Positions 43,709-53,637 of a stretch of DNA of 64,000 nucleotides are shown in pieces. Location of the stretch: the NCBI GenBank assembly GCA_026239495.1, contig CP110830.1, positions 806,001 through 870,000 on the forward strand. Reading direction: 5' to 3'. The stretch is from Spiroplasma phoeniceum (GTDB lineage Bacteria; Bacillota_I; Bacilli_A; Mycoplasmatales; Mycoplasmataceae). A program made the translations under genes and the position numbers. The notes under the pieces are model-generated. The model did not search any database, was not told the origin of the DNA, and was given only the letters and a program-made list of their open reading frames with translations. Within the stretch, counting starts at the first letter, position 1. Every line of letters begins with the position of its first letter.

Positions 43709-44184
43709 ATTGACAAAAAAATAAAACAAATAAATTAAAATATATTATTGCAATTGACCCTGCTGTAATTGGGCAAACTGGTATTATTATTTATAATGTT
43801 TTGCAAAAGAAAATAATTAATAATATTACTTTTAATTCCAAAAATGAAGAAGAAGCAATAAATAATATGTATTTAATATTAAATGAGTTTAAAAATAAAG
43901 TTTGTTCTTATTTAAATAAAGTTATTGTAATAATTGAAGATTATCAACTTCATAAAGGTTTAAAAATAAAAAATCCATTATCTACTCCTAAATTTATTGG
44001 TGGTTCAAAAGCTTTATGCAAATATCTATTTAATTTAAAATATATTTTACAATCACCAGTCATTAAGAAAAATTATATTTATAAAGGAAATATTAAAATG
44101 TCAGAGCACGAACGCGATGCTTGAAAACATTTACAGTATTTTTTAGCAAAAGGAGTTGATAAAAATGGCACAAACAAAAAGTAA
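43693..44184 (+). CDS. RuvC-like Holliday junction resolvase of phage
   Basis: 163 aa, starting MKNIINWQKNKTNKLKYIIA. The catalytic pattern is clear: Asp in IAIDPAVIGQTGIIIYN (first strand), Glu in VIVIIEDYQLHKG, and the final acidic/His cluster SEHERDAWKHL. It resolves branched DNA before packaging in related phages. It overlaps both neighbours, so translation is coupled. The same fold occurs, broken, at 830-1314. Confidence 0.7.
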
Positions 44185-44563
44185 TTTACCTAAAAAATCA
44201 ATAACTAATAAACCTAAAATAAAAAATAAAAAAATTAATAAGTTAGAATTAACTGTTAGATTACATGAAAATCCGATTAAAACTAAAATTAAGGCACTGG
44301 TTGCTGGGGGTGTTGAAGTTGATGCTTGTTCGGCTAAATGTCAATGAGACGGATTAAATTATTCAACATTATCAATATATAGCCCGTCCATTTTAACTGA
44401 GTTTTTAAAATTAAAAAAAGATGATGAGATAAAAATTAAAGGCTCAGTATTTAATCAGTTAAATATAAAAACTAAACGCCATTTTTTATCTTTTAGAGTA
44501 GATAGTTTTGAAATTATACAAAAAACGATTAGAAAAAGAACAAATACAAATATTAAAAAATAA
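44165..44563 (+). CDS. Probable OB-fold single-strand DNA-binding protein
   Basis: 132 aa. A Lys-rich N-terminal tail (LPKKSITNKPKIKNKKINK) is followed by a beta-rich domain: LELTVRLHENPIKTKIKALV, WDGLNYSTLSIYSPS, LKKDDEIKIKGSVFNQLN and HFLSFRVDSFEII. The alternation of strands and the DEIKIKG turn are typical of OB folds. Between a resolvase and a scaffold gene, SSB is reasonable, but another OB-fold role is possible. Confidence 0.5.
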
Positions 44564-44575
44564 GAGGTAAAAACA

Positions 44576-45034
44576 ATGGCATTAAAAAATGTAAAATATG
44601 TTCTTATTGATGAAAATAATGAACCTATTAAAAATGAAGATGGTAGTTTAGATATTAAAACTGCTGAAATTATTTTAGAAAATACTTCTGAAGTTGAAGA
44701 ATTTAATGCAAGTAATTTAGAAAATAATAATCAACAAATCAACGAACTACAAACAAAAAATAATGAATTAACTTCACAAATTGAACAACAAACAATTCAA
44801 TTAAAACAAATTGAAGTAATTGACTTTATTAATTCTTTAACTGATAATGAAGAATTTAAAAATGTTTTATTAAAGTCTTATGATATTAGCGATGATATTG
44901 AAATCATTAAATCACAATTGCAAAGTATTTATTATGAATTAATTAAGGTACAAACAGTTAATACTGGTGGCGTACCAAAGGTAGAAAACAAAGAAAACAA
45001 TATTTTAGATACAGACAATGTATTTAATAAATAG
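44576..45034 (+). CDS. Phage scaffold protein, type A capsid module
   Basis: 152 aa, MALKNVKYVLIDENNEPIKN. Acidic N-terminal half, central coiled coil (NNQQINELQTKNNELTSQIE), basic/short tail before a capsid gene 17 bp downstream. Scaffold by layout and position. Confidence 0.6.
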   Translation: MALKNVKYVLIDENNEPIKNEDGSLDIKTAEIILENTSEVEEFNASNLENNNQQINELQTKNNELTSQIEQQTIQLKQIEVIDFINSLTDNEEFKNVLLKSYDISDDIEIIKSQLQSIYYELIKVQTVNTGGVPKVENKENNILDTDNVFNK

Positions 45035-45051
45035 AAAGAAGGAAGTAAATT

Positions 45052-46012
45052 ATGGCACAAAACCCACAAAGAATTTTCGGAGATATTGCTAATCAAGCAA
45101 CACAAAGAGACCGAGAAACATTTGAACAATGATATTTACAAACTTATCAACAAAAATTTAGTTGAGAAGCATTATTTGCGTGAAAAGAAGCCAATAAGTT
45201 TGGTTTAACATATAAAAGAAAGAAAAATATTAAATACAATGAAGGTTTAGGGAAAAATGGTCAAGTATTTAATACTGATGATAAATTATTAAATTATTCA
45301 GAAGTAGAATTTGATGATGGAATTGTTGAATTAGATACAATTTTAACTTTTGCTCGTAAATTAGACCCTGTAGAAAGTGATTTTAATCCTAATTTTTGGG
45401 CCGCTGATATTGAACAAGCAATGGATACTGAGGTTGCTTATAAACGCAATAAAATTTTAGAAATTATTAATAAAGGAATAGTTACAACTATTCAAGGACA
45501 AAAAGCAAATGACACAAATGCTTTACAAATCCACGATGAAATTATGGATAAAATATATGAAAATGGCTTTACCCCATCAGAAACAGTTGTTTTAGGTTCG
45601 GCTGATTTTATTCGTGGAATTCGTAATAAATTACAGTTACAACTTGGAGCAAACGACCAAATAAATAGTGTAATCACAACAAGTGGAGCAATGAAAACTG
45701 TTGAAGGAACAACATACTATATGGTTCCTAAAAAATTACCAATTATTAATAAAGATGGTTCAGAAGGAACAATTAGTTTATTGCCAGAAGGTGTTAATGC
45801 AATTGTCTTTAAATTTAGTAAAAAATATGACCCTCTTATTTTACGCAAAAAAGACCATACTCCATTAAGGGTTGGTGCTGCTGCATTGGGTACTGGGGTG
45901 GGTAATACTTTGATTATGGAAAGAGTTTTATATTTAGGCGGAGCAGTAGTTGAACCTAGGGGAATTATTAAACATATTGTTGCAAAAATTGATATTAGTA
46001 AAATTAGGTTGT
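45052..46012 (+). pseudogene. Major capsid protein type A, 3' end replaced by ISLre2
   Basis: MAQNPQRIFGDIANQATQRD onward; about 320 residues up to KIDISKI, then the ISLre2 border adds RLYVLFKGFN before a stop at 46038. Features of HK97-like capsids: an N-terminal arm, FNPNFWAADIEQAMDTEVAY, then GFTPSETVVLGSADFIRGIR and the GTTYYMVPKKLPIINKDGSE loop. The complete C-terminal extension survives at 35214-35776. An AGAAGGAAG site precedes ATG. Confidence 0.65.
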
Positions 46013-46373
46013 ATGTATTATTTAAGGGTTTTAATTAATATCTTAGAAATTGTGGAATAATATTACACTTACTTAATTAAATTCTATTACTTTTAATTTT
46101 ATTTTCAATATATTTTTTCATTATTTTTAAATTTTTCCACGACAAAAATACATGTTTATTAAAGTTATTTAATTTATTTAGATAAAATTAATAAAAATAT
46201 AAGTTTGATTGTAAACTATTATTTACAAAATTATTAACTAAATAATTAATTCTATTTTCTTCTAATGGTTCATTAGTATTAAATAAATTAATTTTATTTT
46301 TAAAATTCATCATACTAGTATTTAATTTATTTTTAATAGTTTTTTCATAATAAGTTGCTTTTTTAACCAAAAC
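46013..46373 (-). pseudogene. ISLre2 copy 2, 3' part (split by plectrovirus)
   Basis: Encodes the end of the transposase (VLVKKATYYEKTIKNKLNTS to LQSNLYFY, stop at 46188) followed by the element's terminal sequence beginning GTATTATTTAAGGG. The reading continues, after removal of 46374-55066, into 55067-56221. Confidence 0.8.
46359..46373. repeat. 15-bp target duplication, left
   Basis: TTTTTTAACCAAAAC abuts the provirus start and is repeated exactly at 55052-55066; the uninterrupted ISLre2 copy 1 has it once (15,254-15,268 region). Confidence 0.85.
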
Positions 46374-46461
46374 TGTAGAAACCACACACATTTTGTACTT
46401 TTGTGGTATTTACAGTTTTAGAAACAAATTTTATTAATATTTTAATTAAGGAGTTAAAATT

Positions 46462-46572
46462 ATGCAAACAAAGCAATATTTTATTTTGCGGTCGTTAGTG
46501 AAAAAGTATGGTAAAGATATTGTTATTAATACTGTCAATAAGATTGCAAAAGATATTGAAATTAAAAAGTAA
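46462..46572 (+). CDS. Plectrovirus 36-aa protein
   Basis: MQTKQYFILRSLVKKYGKDI, then NKIAKDIEIKK. Preceded by AAGGAG. Small basic protein of unknown role, first gene of the virus as integrated. Confidence 0.55.
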   Translation: MQTKQYFILRSLVKKYGKDIVINTVNKIAKDIEIKK

Positions 46573-46703
46573 AGAATAAATTATTTCGCGTAATTTATTA
46601 GCGGATAATTTATTCAATAATGTTTTTTAAGTGGAGCAAAGCGACAACGAGCGGAGCGAGTTTGCAAATTTCAATTTTTTAATTTATCGAAAGGAGTTAT
46701 ATA
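46573..46703 (+). other. Plectrovirus intergenic segment
   Basis: Contains palindromic GC-rich pieces (GGAGCAAAGCGACAACGAGC followed by GGAGCGAG) unlike the surrounding AT-rich DNA; possible secondary structure for single-stranded replication or packaging. Confidence 0.3.
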
Positions 46704-46853
46704 ATGCCAGTATGATTAACATGAATATTTAGTATTTTGATTTTGTTAGGTATTTTTGCGTGAATTGGTTTATCAATTTATCAAAAAATTCGTCAAATTC
46801 AAGGTAAGAAAAAAGAAAAAAAAGAACTTGAAAAAAAGGAGGATAGAAAATAA
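46704..46853 (+). CDS. Plectrovirus small membrane (minor coat-like) protein
   Basis: 49 aa: MPVWLTWIFSILILLGIFAW forms one transmembrane helix and the C-terminal half is strongly basic then charged (QGKKKEKKELEKKEDRK). This hydrophobic-then-charged layout is common to minor coat proteins of filamentous phages. Its stop overlaps the coat gene start. Confidence 0.6.
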
Positions 46854-47080
46854 TGAATTTATTAACTGAAACAGTTACAAAAATCGGCTTTGGTGATGGA
46901 ATGAATTCCATTTGAACTGGTTTAGGTAATGCAATGGGTAAAGTAAAAGATGCTGTATATGGTATTTTACCGCAATTAATGACCTTTTTAGGTGATGCGT
47001 GAATTATTTTAATTCCATTTGGATTATTTATTATCATTAAGATATTAAACTTTTTCCGTCATATGGTTAAAGGATTTTAA
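46853..47080 (+). CDS. Plectrovirus major coat protein
   Basis: 75 aa, MNLLTETVTKIGFGDGMNSI. An amphipathic N-terminal segment is followed by a hydrophobic helix (LMTFLGDAWIILIPFGLFII) and a short basic C-terminus (RHMVKGF), the layout of filamentous phage major coat proteins. It is followed by a hairpin and a non-coding region, so transcripts may end or be processed here to give high coat expression. Confidence 0.75.
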
Positions 47081-47096
47081 GAGTATATTATTCTAT

Positions 47097-47183
47097 ATTG
47101 GCACACTAGTTTATTTATATTTTATTAATTTATTTTATATAACTATTACTTTAAAACTTAATAGTATTTTTCAGTGTGCCAAT
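47097..47183 (+). promoter_or_regulatory. Stem-loop after the coat gene
   Basis: ATTGGCACACT and AGTGTGCCAAT form perfect 11-bp arms around 65 AT-rich bases. Probable terminator/attenuator or packaging signal, or part of the viral replication origin. Confidence 0.55.
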
Positions 47184-47365
47184 TTTTATTATTTTATATA
47201 TTTACCATTGTTAATAACATTGTTTATTAAACATTAGATAAACAATATATTAGCATTATGTATACCATTGTTAATAATCAGTGTTTTTATCAATAAATAA
47301 GCAATATATAAACATTAAATATAACATTGTTTATTAAATAAATATTTAGTTAGGAGTATTTAATT
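47184..47365 (+). repeat. Plectrovirus non-coding repeats, possible origin
   Basis: ATACCATTGTTAATAA, AACATTGTTTATTAAA and similar units recur at least five times within 150 bases, in direct and inverted arrangement (AACAATA/TATTGTT). Such iterons in the only larger gene-free stretch suggest a replication origin or regulator site. Confidence 0.45.
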
Positions 47366-47716
47366 ATGGATATAAAATTTGAAACAACTAAGGAATATAA
47401 AAAATTAAAGAGAGATTTTATTATTAAGAATTTTGGTTCTGGTTTTTGTTATTTTTTATTTTTAATTAATCTTATTGCAATTATTGTAGGTTTTATTTTG
47501 TTTTCAAATAGAGAAATAATAATTGGTATTTTAATTGCTTTTTTATTTTTAATTTTTATATTTATTATTTTATTTTTTGTAATTGAAGAGCATATATCAG
47601 AAATTAAGGAATATAAAGTTATATTGTTAAAGAAACAATTAATACCGTTAGAAAATATAATCGGAGGATTAGGACAAGGTAAAATGCTAAGAGGAGGAGT
47701 TGATAAAATTGAGTAA
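47366..47716 (+). CDS. Plectrovirus membrane protein
   Basis: 116 aa; two transmembrane helices ([20 protein letters not shown] and [20 protein letters not shown]) between charged ends. Overlaps the next gene by 8 bases. Role unknown, perhaps in extrusion. Confidence 0.6.
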   Translation: MDIKFETTKEYKKLKRDFIIKNFGSGFCYFLFLINLIAIIVGFILFSNREIIIGILIAFLFLIFIFIILFFVIEEHISEIKEYKVILLKKQLIPLENIIGGLGQGKMLRGGVDKIE

Positions 47717-48143
47717 TTTTGTTAAGAAAAATCAGAATATAGCAAATTATTTTATTTCTAAGGAACTTATCCCTTTTGAAACAGATAAAGCAAGTTTTAT
47801 CAATTTACCTAATCATAATCGCCATATTGGTTTTTGATTGAGTAATAAGTTTATTTATCCTAGTAAAAAACATTATGAACAAGTAGCAATCGGTTTAATT
47901 TATGATAATTCTTATCGTATTGTAAAATATGATGAAAATTTAAAACAACACGATTGAAAATGTTTAACTGGAACAGAAATAATTGATTTGTATAATCAAT
48001 ATAAACAAAACTATTTTACGCGTATGCACAAAGCATTATTTTCAAATGAACCTAAAAAAGTAAAAACAAATAACAATAATAATTTAATAAATTGAAATGA
48101 TGAAAAAGTAGAACAATTAATTCGCGATTTGGAGGAATTATAA
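47709..48143 (+). CDS. Plectrovirus protein, unknown
   Basis: 144 aa starting with TTG ([20 protein letters not shown] read with Met). AGGAGGAG lies 7-14 bases upstream, which decides the start. Contains [20 protein letters not shown]. Position corresponds to replication or single-strand-binding genes of filamentous viruses; no motif proves it. Confidence 0.5.
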
Positions 48144-48144
48144 A

Positions 48145-48486
48145 ATGGAAGTTAAATTAATAGAAGAATTATATAAAGAAAATAGAATAAAATATGAAAA
48201 AAATAAAGGTTATAAATTATGTGATAATGGTTATATTTTTCATCATCCAATTAAAAATTATTTAAAAGTAGTTGGTTGTTCTAATAATTTTATAAAATCT
48301 AAGGTTTCTTATATATCTTTTTCTTGCAAAAATAAAATTAAATTCTTATGTAAAAAATGATATAAAAGTTTTAAAAAAGAGTCAAATTATGTTTTATCAA
48401 TTTATGATGAACAATCTTATAAAAAACCTATTCAAATTAATATAAAAGATTTTAATTATGAAATTGAATATAAATGAATATGGTAA
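48145..48486 (+). CDS. Plectrovirus protein, unknown
   Basis: 113 aa, MEVKLIEELYKENRIKYEKN, basic, with Cys residues (KLCDNGY, VVGCSNN, SFSCKNK, FLCKKWY). GGAGG at the end of the preceding gene precedes the start. Might bind nucleic acid; no family recognised. Confidence 0.5.
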
Positions 48487-48510
48487 ATATTTTTTATAGA
48501 GGTTTTTATA

Positions 48511-48660
48511 ATGAGTTTATATAATTATTGAGTTCAATTTGTAAGTTATATTATTGGTTCAAATGCTCCTGAATTTTTATATGTTATATCGTTTGTATTA
48601 TTTATCGTTTTATTTTTTGGAATGTTTTTTAAACTTATTCAAAAAATGTGGAGTTTTTAA
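48511..48660 (+). CDS. Plectrovirus single-span membrane protein
   Basis: 49 aa, MSLYNYWVQFVSYIIGSNAP with one helix FLYVISFVLFIVLFFGMFFK. AGAGG upstream. Probable minor coat or assembly protein. Confidence 0.55.
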
Positions 48661-48662
48661 AT

Positions 48663-48866
48663 ATGCAAAATGATTGAGAAAAATTAAAAGAGTTTTTTAT
48701 TCATGTATTTTTATTTATTGATAAATCTAATGTTGAAAGTATTACAACTTGGAATTTAACTCAAAATGAATATTTAACTTTGATGGTTGGTGTTTGAATT
48801 GTAATTTTGTTTTTAACTTGGTTTTTATTGTGAATTATTTTTAAAATAGTTGGGTATTTTAATTAA
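48663..48866 (+). CDS. Plectrovirus single-span membrane protein
   Basis: 67 aa, MQNDWEKLKEFFIHVFLFID; C-terminal helix WIVILFLTWFLLWIIFKIVG. The stop overlaps the ATPase start (TAATG). Confidence 0.55.
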
Positions 48867-49879
48867 TGAAAAAGTTTACATTTTTTCTAATAAACTTTTG
48901 TTATATTAATGGTTCAATGATTTTGTTTTGTTTAATTGATTTATTACTTTGAATAATTTCATTAAATTATACTGGTTTAGTATTTTGACTATTATTTGCT
49001 TTGCAGTGTGTATATTTTGTTTGGTGATTTTGAAAAAATGTTTTTTATCAGTTAAATGTTTTTCGTTTAGTTTACTTTATTTGAGATAATCCGTTATCAG
49101 TAATTATTGGTAAATTAGGAACTGGTAAAACGTTACTTTTAACTTTTTTATCACAAGTTATGAAACTTTTAACGAAGAAAATTTATAGTAATTATCCAAT
49201 TGAAGATGATGCAATAAAACTTTTAACTTTTAATAATTTAGATTTTACTGATAGAACTAAATTAGTACCACCTGATGATAGTTTAATTTTGTTTGATGAA
49301 AGTTTTTTATATATTGATGGAACTAGCCCCCACGAAGTTAAAAAAGTTCATGGTGGTAAAAGTGTGTGGATTGTTTTAGCAAGACATTTTAAAAATAGAG
49401 CGATTTTTACTGTACAGCGTGAGGGTATGATGTGAAATAATATTCGTCATTTAGCAAGCGGTATTATTATTCCGATTTCATTGAAAAAACCCGTTAAGTC
49501 AAAATTAGGTAATATTTTTAATCGTAGTTTTGTTATGCGAATTGGTATTTTTCAAGATATTACAGATTATGAAATTTGAAAAACAAAATCAGTAGAACGA
49601 ACAGCAGAAGGTAAAAGAGCAAAACATAAATCGGATGTTGGATTAGGAATTCGGTTTTTTAAGATAATTATTCCGCTTGAATTTGCTAATAAATACGATA
49701 GTCATTGATTATCATTTGTCCGTGATTTGAAAAACGATGATGTTGTTAATAAAAAAGAATACTTTTGAAAAGATATATCAAAATTAAATAATAAACAACG
49801 TTTAGAATTGTTTGATATTGATATTTTGAAAGAAAATTTAAAAGCAAAAAAAGGGAAAGGAAAGATAAAAAATGAGTAA
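48866..49879 (+). CDS. Zot/pI-like morphogenesis ATPase
   Basis: 337 aa. Two N-terminal membrane helices, then the P-loop IIGKLGTGKTLLLTFL near residue 85, Walker B-like SLILFDESFLYID and a conserved KSVWIVLARHFKNRAIFTVQ block. This is the FtsK/HerA-like ATPase that extrudes filamentous phages through the membrane (pI of Ff, Zot of CTX). Overlaps the next gene by 8 bases. Confidence 0.8.
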
Positions 49880-50324
49880 TTTATTAAGTGAAAGCGTTAA
49901 TAACGATAATTGAAATAAGATTTTTAGTTTTATTTTTGATACTTTTTTATTTGTTTTTGATGTAATTTGAAATACTAAATTGCCGATGACAAATATAACA
50001 ATTGCTTATTTTTTAATCTTTTTTATGGTTATTAAATTATCAATTTATGCTATTCACGGAACATCAACTAATTATAACGATTTAGGTTCAACAGTTAAAA
50101 GTGGTGTTATTAATAGTTCTAAACTATACGGTGCTACTGTTCGTAATGTTTATAGTACTGGAAAAGGTTTACAAGGGCATATTAAAGAGCGTAAACAGTT
50201 TAAAGTTAATCGCAATGTTAGTCACAATAAACAACAATTATCAAGTTTAGCTAAACAAGCAAAAACAAGAGAACAAGGGTTTAAAAGAATTCATACCACT
50301 AAAAGAATAAAAAAATATAAGTAA
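49872..50324 (+). CDS. Plectrovirus membrane-anchored basic protein
   Basis: 150 aa; N-terminal helices (FIFDTFLFVFDVIW and IAYFLIFFMVIKLSIYAIHG) then a basic soluble part rich in Lys, Arg and Gln (NVSHNKQQLSSLAKQAKTRE). Probably partner of the ATPase or a minor virion protein. Confidence 0.5.
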
Positions 50325-50338
50325 GGAGTTGATTTTAT

Positions 50339-50575
50339 ATGATTAAGTTAGTTTTATTGGTAGCGGCAATCGCTATTTTTGGTACTGGATTTATTACAGT
50401 TATTATTAATCAGTTGACATCAGCAAAAAATATTATTATGGATTTATATAATTCTGATACTTGGTTGTTATCTATTTTTGGCAAAATGGCGATTTTATTT
50501 AGTCATCCATTAATGTTAACAATATCAAGTTTATATATTATTGGTTTTATTATTTCAAAAACATTATATAGTTAG
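50339..50575 (+). CDS. Plectrovirus minor coat-like protein
   Basis: 78 aa with two membrane helices ([20 protein letters not shown] and [20 protein letters not shown]). AAGGAG upstream. A fitting minor coat protein located before the attachment gene. Confidence 0.55.
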   Translation: MIKLVLLVAAIAIFGTGFITVIINQLTSAKNIIMDLYNSDTWLLSIFGKMAILFSHPLMLTISSLYIIGFIISKTLYS

Positions 50576-50586
50576 GATTTAAATTT

Positions 50587-50895
50587 ATGAAAAGTAATTT
50601 AGAAAATAAAAAAGAAAAGAAACAAAATGGTTTGTTTATTTCTTGGGTTGATTTAATTTTATATCTTATTATAAGTTTTTCGTTAACGCTTGTATGTATT
50701 TTAGATACAGTTTCAACGATTGAAGAATTAAAAGAGAAATATGTTGGTATAAATGGTTATATAATTTATGGTTTATGATTTGATATATTGTGATATATCT
50801 TAATAATTCATTATTTTTATGGTTATTTATTTAATGAAATTATTAAATTAATAAAAGAAAATCGTAAAAATAAGTTGGTAGAGAATAATGCGTAA
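50587..50895 (+). CDS. Plectrovirus membrane protein
   Basis: 102 aa, basic N-terminus (SNLENKKEKKQNG) and two membrane helices (WVDLILYLIISFSLTLVCIL, LWFDILWYILIIHYFYGYLF). Overlaps the attachment gene by 8 bases. Role in assembly likely by position only. Confidence 0.5.
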
Positions 50896-53113
50896 GTTTT
50901 TAGTATTATTTTCGTTTGTACCAATTTTATTGATTTCTTTTTTCTCGTTAGGGGCAATGACATTACAACAAAATCATCAATCACAACAAATAACAGAAAA
51001 AATAAGAACAAAGCGAAGTGTAGAAACTGGTATAAATGAAACTGATTTTATTAATACAATGTTTTTACGTAGTACTTTTTTTGAAAATTGAAGTGATACC
51101 AATTACTTTATTAATCCTACTTTAAAAACATCAAAATCATTAACTTATAACGATAAATGATATTTAGATTTTTTAAAGGATAGTTATTCAACTGGTGTTT
51201 CTTATGATAAACCTAGTGATAAATTTATGGATTTATATAAAAATTGAGATAATTATGTTAAACAATATAACATTAATAAATTTTATGATATTGATAAAAA
51301 ACAATTTTTAAAAGAATTAACAAATTTTATTTATTCTTTTACAATTAAATATAATTTAACGCAAATGTTAAATAAATTAAAAACAAATATAAATGATTTA
51401 CAAACAGTTAATTTAATTGAAGATAATTGAAAATTAATTGATATTAATTGACGAAAAGATAGATATAAATTTGAAAATGAATTTAAAAAGTTAAATAATA
51501 AATGATACTTTTTTATTGAATCTGATACATATGGATTTAATAAATATTTAGCAAAAAATAATGATAATAATATAAAACAAGTAAACGAATGACATTGAAT
51601 TATTATTTTAAATAATGGAAATTATGCTTATTTTGATGCTTCAAAAATAAAATTAATTTATTGTTGAGATGGTGTTGGTGAACCACAAACACCAACAATT
51701 AATTCTAATAATGGTGAAATTACAGATTGAAGTGTTGAAAATCAAAATAAAGTTAAAGATTTTTTAAATAAATATTTAGATGTTATTATTCAAGAAAATA
51801 TTAGGGTTCAACAAGGCGGTAATCCCGATTATGAGAGCCCTATTGTTGGAACACAACGAATAATTTTTGATTTTGAAATTGTTGATGAAAGCGAAAGATA
51901 TACCGCTATGTATTTTATTAAAAAATCAATTTATCGGATGATTTTAACAATTGATAAAAATAATAACATTATTGCTGGCAGTTTAGAATTAACACATACT
52001 AAGACAGCGAGTAATGGTATGACTAATTTTGTTAAAGAAACTAAATTAGGTTTTTTGTTTATTTTTATGAAAGAAAAAGATAATATTTTTAATTTTGATG
52101 CAAATACTAATTCATATTTAGAAAATGGAAATATTAAATATTATGAAAAAATGAAAGGACAAATTGATATTAATAAGTTTTTAAAAGCATTTTTTGCGTA
52201 TGCTTTGGTACCTGTGTTTCAAAATCGAAGCAATTTTATTGAAAGTGGTTATATTGATAATTTACAATATGATACTGTTTTAATTAACTTTTTTGGTTTA
52301 AAATTAGTTAATTTTAGAGATGTTTTAATTGATGAAAATATTATTAATAAAAATCAATTTGAAAAATTATTAAATAGTATGTTTACAGTTTCGCAAAATT
52401 TTTATAAAGATTATTTACGAACCATTTTTGATTTAGAAAATAATACTTATACACAAGGATACAATAAAAAGTATGGTTTATTAGCAAATAATGGTTTTAA
52501 AATTTATCCTCGTTACTTTTATTTTTCTGATAAATATAAATCATTAGATTTTAAAATGTACTCTGCTTATAAAAATCGGTTTTATAACACAAATTATGGA
52601 GATGTATTTAACTATGATTTTTCAGTATTAAATAATTATAATATTAATCAAAATGAGGGTTATGTTTTTGAAGGAACTTTAAAAGATAAATATGGTTTAA
52701 AATATAAGAAAATGGAAGAACAAAAAATCGGTTATAATGTTTTTGAATTACAAGCACAAAAAGAAAATGATATGTATCGATATTATGACTTTAATTTTGG
52801 AATTTATAACTGACAAGAAATTAATAACGGGGGATTATTCCCCGATAGTCAATGATGACAAGCACAATATGAAAGTTGTAGTTGATATAATTTAGCGTGT
52901 CATATCAGAAATGCGGCAATTTGAATAGTTAATAATATCCCTGGTATAAAACAAGTAAACGAATTAGCGAGTGGTGTTGGTAAAATTTTTCAAACAATTT
53001 ATGGTTTTTTCAGTCAAACATTCGAAGTATGAAAATTTAGTCCTGCATTATATAGTACAATAACTAATTTATTCTTATTAATTATCTTTATGAAATTTGT
53101 GCGATTAATTTAA
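50888..53113 (+). CDS. Plectrovirus attachment (adsorption) protein
   Basis: 741 aa. N-terminal signal peptide MRKFLVLFSFVPILLISFFS, a pro-like segment with R-T-K-R (about residues 39-42), a large extracellular part, and a C-terminal anchor LYSTITNLFLLIIFMKFVRL. Last and largest structural gene, as pIII-type attachment proteins are in filamentous phages. Cys-rich end YESCSWYNLACHIRNAA. Residues about 180-280 (NWKLIDINWRKDRYKFENEF to CWDGVGEPQTPTINSN) are repeated almost exactly in the lipoprotein gene on the opposite strand at 53139-53606. Ends in a perfect terminator. Confidence 0.75.
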
Positions 53114-53140
53114 AAAGGAACTATTATTAAGTTCCTTTTT
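53112..53140. terminator. Perfect bidirectional terminator
   Basis: AAAAAGGAAC and GTTCCTTTTT pair around TATTATTAA; it overlaps the stops of the attachment gene (plus) and lipoprotein gene (minus) that converge here. Confidence 0.85.
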
Positions 53141-53606
53141 AACCTTTTCAATTTATAATTTCACCAGTATTAGAATTAATTGTTGGTGTTTGTGGTTCTC
53201 CAACACCATCTCAACAATAAATTAATTTTATTTTTGAAGCATCAAAATAAGCAACATAATTTCCATTATTTAAAATAAGAATTCAATGTCATTCGTTTAC
53301 TTGTTTTATATTATTATCATTATTTTTTGCTAAATATTTATTAAATCCATATGTATCAGATTCAATAAAAAAGCATCATTTATTATTTAACTTTTTAAAT
53401 TCATTTTCAAATTTATATCTATCTTTTTGTCAATTAATATCAACTAATTTTCAATTACTATTTTTTGGTGGTTGTTGTGGTTTTGGTGTAGGTTCAGGTT
53501 TATTTCCCCCGTTTTCATTGTTATTTGGTTTTTCACAACTAATTAATGATGTTGTGCTTGTTGCTGTTAATCCGATTGCTCCTAAAATACTAAGTCATTT
53601 TTTCAT
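53139..53606 (-). CDS. Plectrovirus-borne lipoprotein carrying a copy of the attachment-protein domain
   Basis: 155 aa. Signal MKKWLSILGAIGLTATSTTS, lipobox LISC (Cys24), a Pro-rich linker (NGGNKPEPTPKPQQPPKN), then NWKLVDINWQKDRYKFENEF through CWDGVGEPQTPTINSNTGEI. The last 100 residues are nearly identical to residues about 180-280 of the viral attachment protein, with one extra Val (NYVAYFDASK against NYAYFDASK). It is the only gene in opposite orientation and has its own (TA)n promoter. Membrane anchored outside the cell, it may bind the receptor used by the virus and block superinfection, or act as surface antigen. Intact. Confidence 0.8.
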
Positions 53607-53637
53607 ATTTTATTCCTTTTTTTAGAATTCTATTGAC

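Noticed and set aside
46374..46900. Toxin-antitoxin pair from the small genes at 46462 and 46704
   Set aside because: The products fit small plectrovirus proteins (one basic, one single-span membrane) next to the coat gene.
47184..47365. CRISPR-like array of short AT repeats
   Set aside because: Repeat units are short, imperfect and without regular spacers; no cas genes. Treated as origin-like repeats.
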